DNA from: Nepenthes gracilis
Lineage: Eukaryota > Streptophyta > Magnoliopsida > Caryophyllales > Nepenthaceae
Length of the DNA: 64,000 nucleotides
Assembly (NCBI GenBank): GCA_033239525.1
Contig: BSYO01000004.1
Coordinates: 24,156,037 to 24,220,036, forward strand
Reading direction: 5' to 3'
Shown here: positions 61,945-64,000 of the stretch, in pieces
Layout of the letters: every line of letters starts with the position of its first letter
How positions within the stretch are numbered: position 1 is the stretch's first letter
Notes under the pieces: model-generated
What the model saw: the letters and a program-made list of their open reading frames with translations, nothing else
Databases searched by the model: none
Told to the model about the DNA's origin: nothing
Translations under genes and position numbers: made by a program

Positions 61945-64000
61945 GTACCTTCTGAAAATACAACATCACTATGCAATTGTTTCTTAAGTGAGCTGCAAAT
62001 TGAAGACTTGTTCCTCGCTTCAATTAAGTCTTCTTTGTTGGTTCTTGTAGTATGACATTCATAGTCCATATCATTGTTTGATATTGACAGGCAATATTTT
62101 ACTTGGTAAATCTGTTGGTAGAATGTTTGTGGATCTTTGATGCAGAATATGATTTTTATATTGTTCCTAGGGAATATATCAAAAGATGTCTTAGGCTGCT
62201 TTCTTGTGGAAAACAAGTAGGATGCTTGATTTGCTGTAGAAAGTGAATTTGAGTGGTTTATGTGATGATTAAAATCTTCTAAGAGAAAAGATAAAAGAAA
62301 GCATGAGGATCCTAGCTTAAAAACTCCTAGTCATCACACCATTGGAAAGGAAGCAAGGGTGCATCACAGGCTTGGAAGGTCTCTTGACTCTTGTTCTGCA
62401 ATTCTTCATTTCCTCAGTTGTTGATACATGTATATATCATAAGTTTGGCACCAACTTTTGACTATCCTTTCTCTAGTTAAATTAGTCTCTTGAAATTCAA
62501 TTTCATGCTGGACATTAATGCACCTATAATGTATTACAAATAATTTGGAGCTGTATTACAGAAGTCTTCAAGAAGTTCTGTTAACTGTTGTAAGCCACTG
62601 CTTGCTTGCAACTTCTTGTTTTATTTCTCTCTCTCTATGATTGCGTGACACAAACTTTGTTGTTTTTTTTTTTTTTTTTTGAAACTATACTGAGCAAGCA
62701 ACTGCGGAGGTTTATTTTGTAAGTAGATGGCTGTTTGCTTTTTTCTGTATCCGGCATCATAGTGTTTGTATGCCAGCTTGCTGATCGATAATTTAACCAG
62801 TTGCTGCTTGTCATTGCTGGCTTGATTTCTAGAACTTAAATTTATTGAAATCATCATAGCTGTTTTGGTATAGAATGATTTCTTCATCATCGAACCGGAG
62901 TCTTTTCCGGCCCAGAATGATATACAATACAATCAAGAGCCAAGATCTTCCAGATAATATGCATTTGAGATTCATGGGAAGATTATCACACCCAGTGGAA
63001 TCCTCTTATGTCCTAGAAGATGTAATGACTGAGTGACTTTTTAGTCACTGACACTTTGGCCAATAAAGGGGGAATTGTTTGCTTTGTGTTGCCACTAATA
63101 TGCAACATCAATGGGTGTGGTCTATTGGGCAGCTTCAGTTTCTGAGAGATGGACGCAAAATATACACAATCAGTGGTTTTGGACTCTTGTTCACTTCTAT
63201 GTCCCTTCGCTGAATAAGTCTGAACTACAGATCACATAAAAATTCATGGTCTATTCCGTCACATTTAAGTGGGTAATTCCATCATCTGACTTCATATGCA
63301 TATTATCCCCTGGATTGTTTCCTGTAAGATCGTCAGTGCTTTGAGTAGCTTGAATATCGAGTGACTCATTTCTTGCCACCCCAAAGCTTTTCTCACCTTA
63401 ATTCTGCCACTTGCCTGGCAGGTAGTTGTGCGAGCTAGTCAGAGGTATTTGTCTAGATGATTCAATATACAATGGAGTGGCTGCGTGACGAAAAACCGCT
63501 TAGATGAAAATCACATTTGCGAAGCCATCTTGCTAGCCCATGTTCTTGTCCATTGACGGTCAATTTCCAGTTTGTGAAAATTGGTATTTGTCTAGATGAT
63601 TCAATATACAATGCTAGAAATGGTATTTGTTCCTCAATGATGGCTTGTTTGAACTTTCTGGAACTTCTATAACATGGGCAGTCACAGGGGAAGACAGAAA
63701 TGGACATAGAAAGTGAAGCAATAAATGTGCAGGTGGGTGGATTTTCATGAAAAATTTGTAATCTGTTTGGGGGAGCTTGCCAATGTCATTTCAGACTTTG
63801 GCTCGCACCCATCCATGGCACAAATTCCTTGATTATTTTCTATTGTCGATGTCACTGTTGCTAAATATATGGGATGTAACTATACTAGCATTATAAAAGT
63901 AGTTGGGATGTGGGATATTGAAAGACTACCAAATATGAATTATTTCTAATATCTTGGATCAATGGTTCTTACAATGGGGTGGTTGATAAGGATATTATTC
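61945..64000 (+). other. Probable intron 2 of RPN5 to window end
   Basis: Follows a good donor (GTACC) of RPN5 exon 2. I looked for the next exon (the family continues into a PCI-repeat region) and did not find it. A T tract (about 62662-62680) and a 31-bp direct repeat (63444-63474 and 63583-63613) are present. Open frames on the minus strand have no domain. Confidence 0.4.
63444..63613. repeat. 31-bp direct repeat, period 139 bp
   Basis: The segment GGTATTTGTCTAGATGATTC... ending ACAATG occurs at 63444-63474 and identically at 63583-63613, with unrelated sequence between. Confidence 0.88.

Noticed and set aside
61620..62216. 198-codon minus-strand open frame
   Set aside because: Lies across RPN5 exon 2 on the opposite strand; no known domain, so antisense chance frame.

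Overview
The window is nuclear DNA of a dicot-type flowering plant. Coding sequence is split into many short exons by GT-AG introns, the intergenic sequence is very AT-rich, LTR retrotransposons are abundant, and there is a plastid-derived insert. No prokaryotic operon, CRISPR array or secondary-metabolite cluster is present. I cannot name the species.

Four host genes can be reconstructed exon by exon. (1) On the minus strand at 4970-5766 lie the first four coding exons of a STRUBBELIG-family (SRF) LRR receptor kinase; its kinase half is not visible. (2) On the minus strand at 12485-20666 is a complete seven-exon MYB-CC (GARP) transcription factor of the PHL6 type, 490 residues. (3) On the minus strand at 43811-49241 is a complete nine-exon Tubby-like protein of the TLP8 type, 412 residues, without an F-box. 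(4) On the plus strand at 60939-61944 are the first two coding exons of the 26S proteasome subunit RPN5, with an apparent one-base deletion. A plastid trnL-CAA copy lies in a NUPT at about 2150-2460.

The rest is mostly retrotransposon. Five insertions have boundaries supported by target-site duplications (TSDs). They are a 5.36-kb Reina-like chromovirus (23367-28727, minus, TSD TAATG); a 10.7-kb Tat-lineage Ty3/gypsy element (30021-40718, plus, TSD ATAAT) with dual RNase H and an antisense ORF; an internally deleted Ty1/copia element inside a TLP8 intron (46016-47727, minus, TSD AGAAC); and two solo LTRs (11067-12013, TSD CTAAT; 42285-43232, TSD CAAAC). A copia solo LTR with a near-perfect TSD (13709-14501) sits in a PHL6 intron. 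More degraded LTR remains lie near 50.0-50.65, 50.8-51.4, 52.8-53.6 and 56.1-58.5 kb. All full-length elements carry stops and frameshifts and look dead.

The genes are unrelated in function (surface receptor, transcription factor, tubby protein, proteasome subunit), as expected for ordinary plant gene order. The structural interest lies in how elements and genes interlock: elements inside introns, a gag-to-LTR deletion junction, tandem duplications that straddle both edges of one LTR, a pol reading frame that ends inside its own LTR, and small lesions in host genes. I did not find a new biochemical system.
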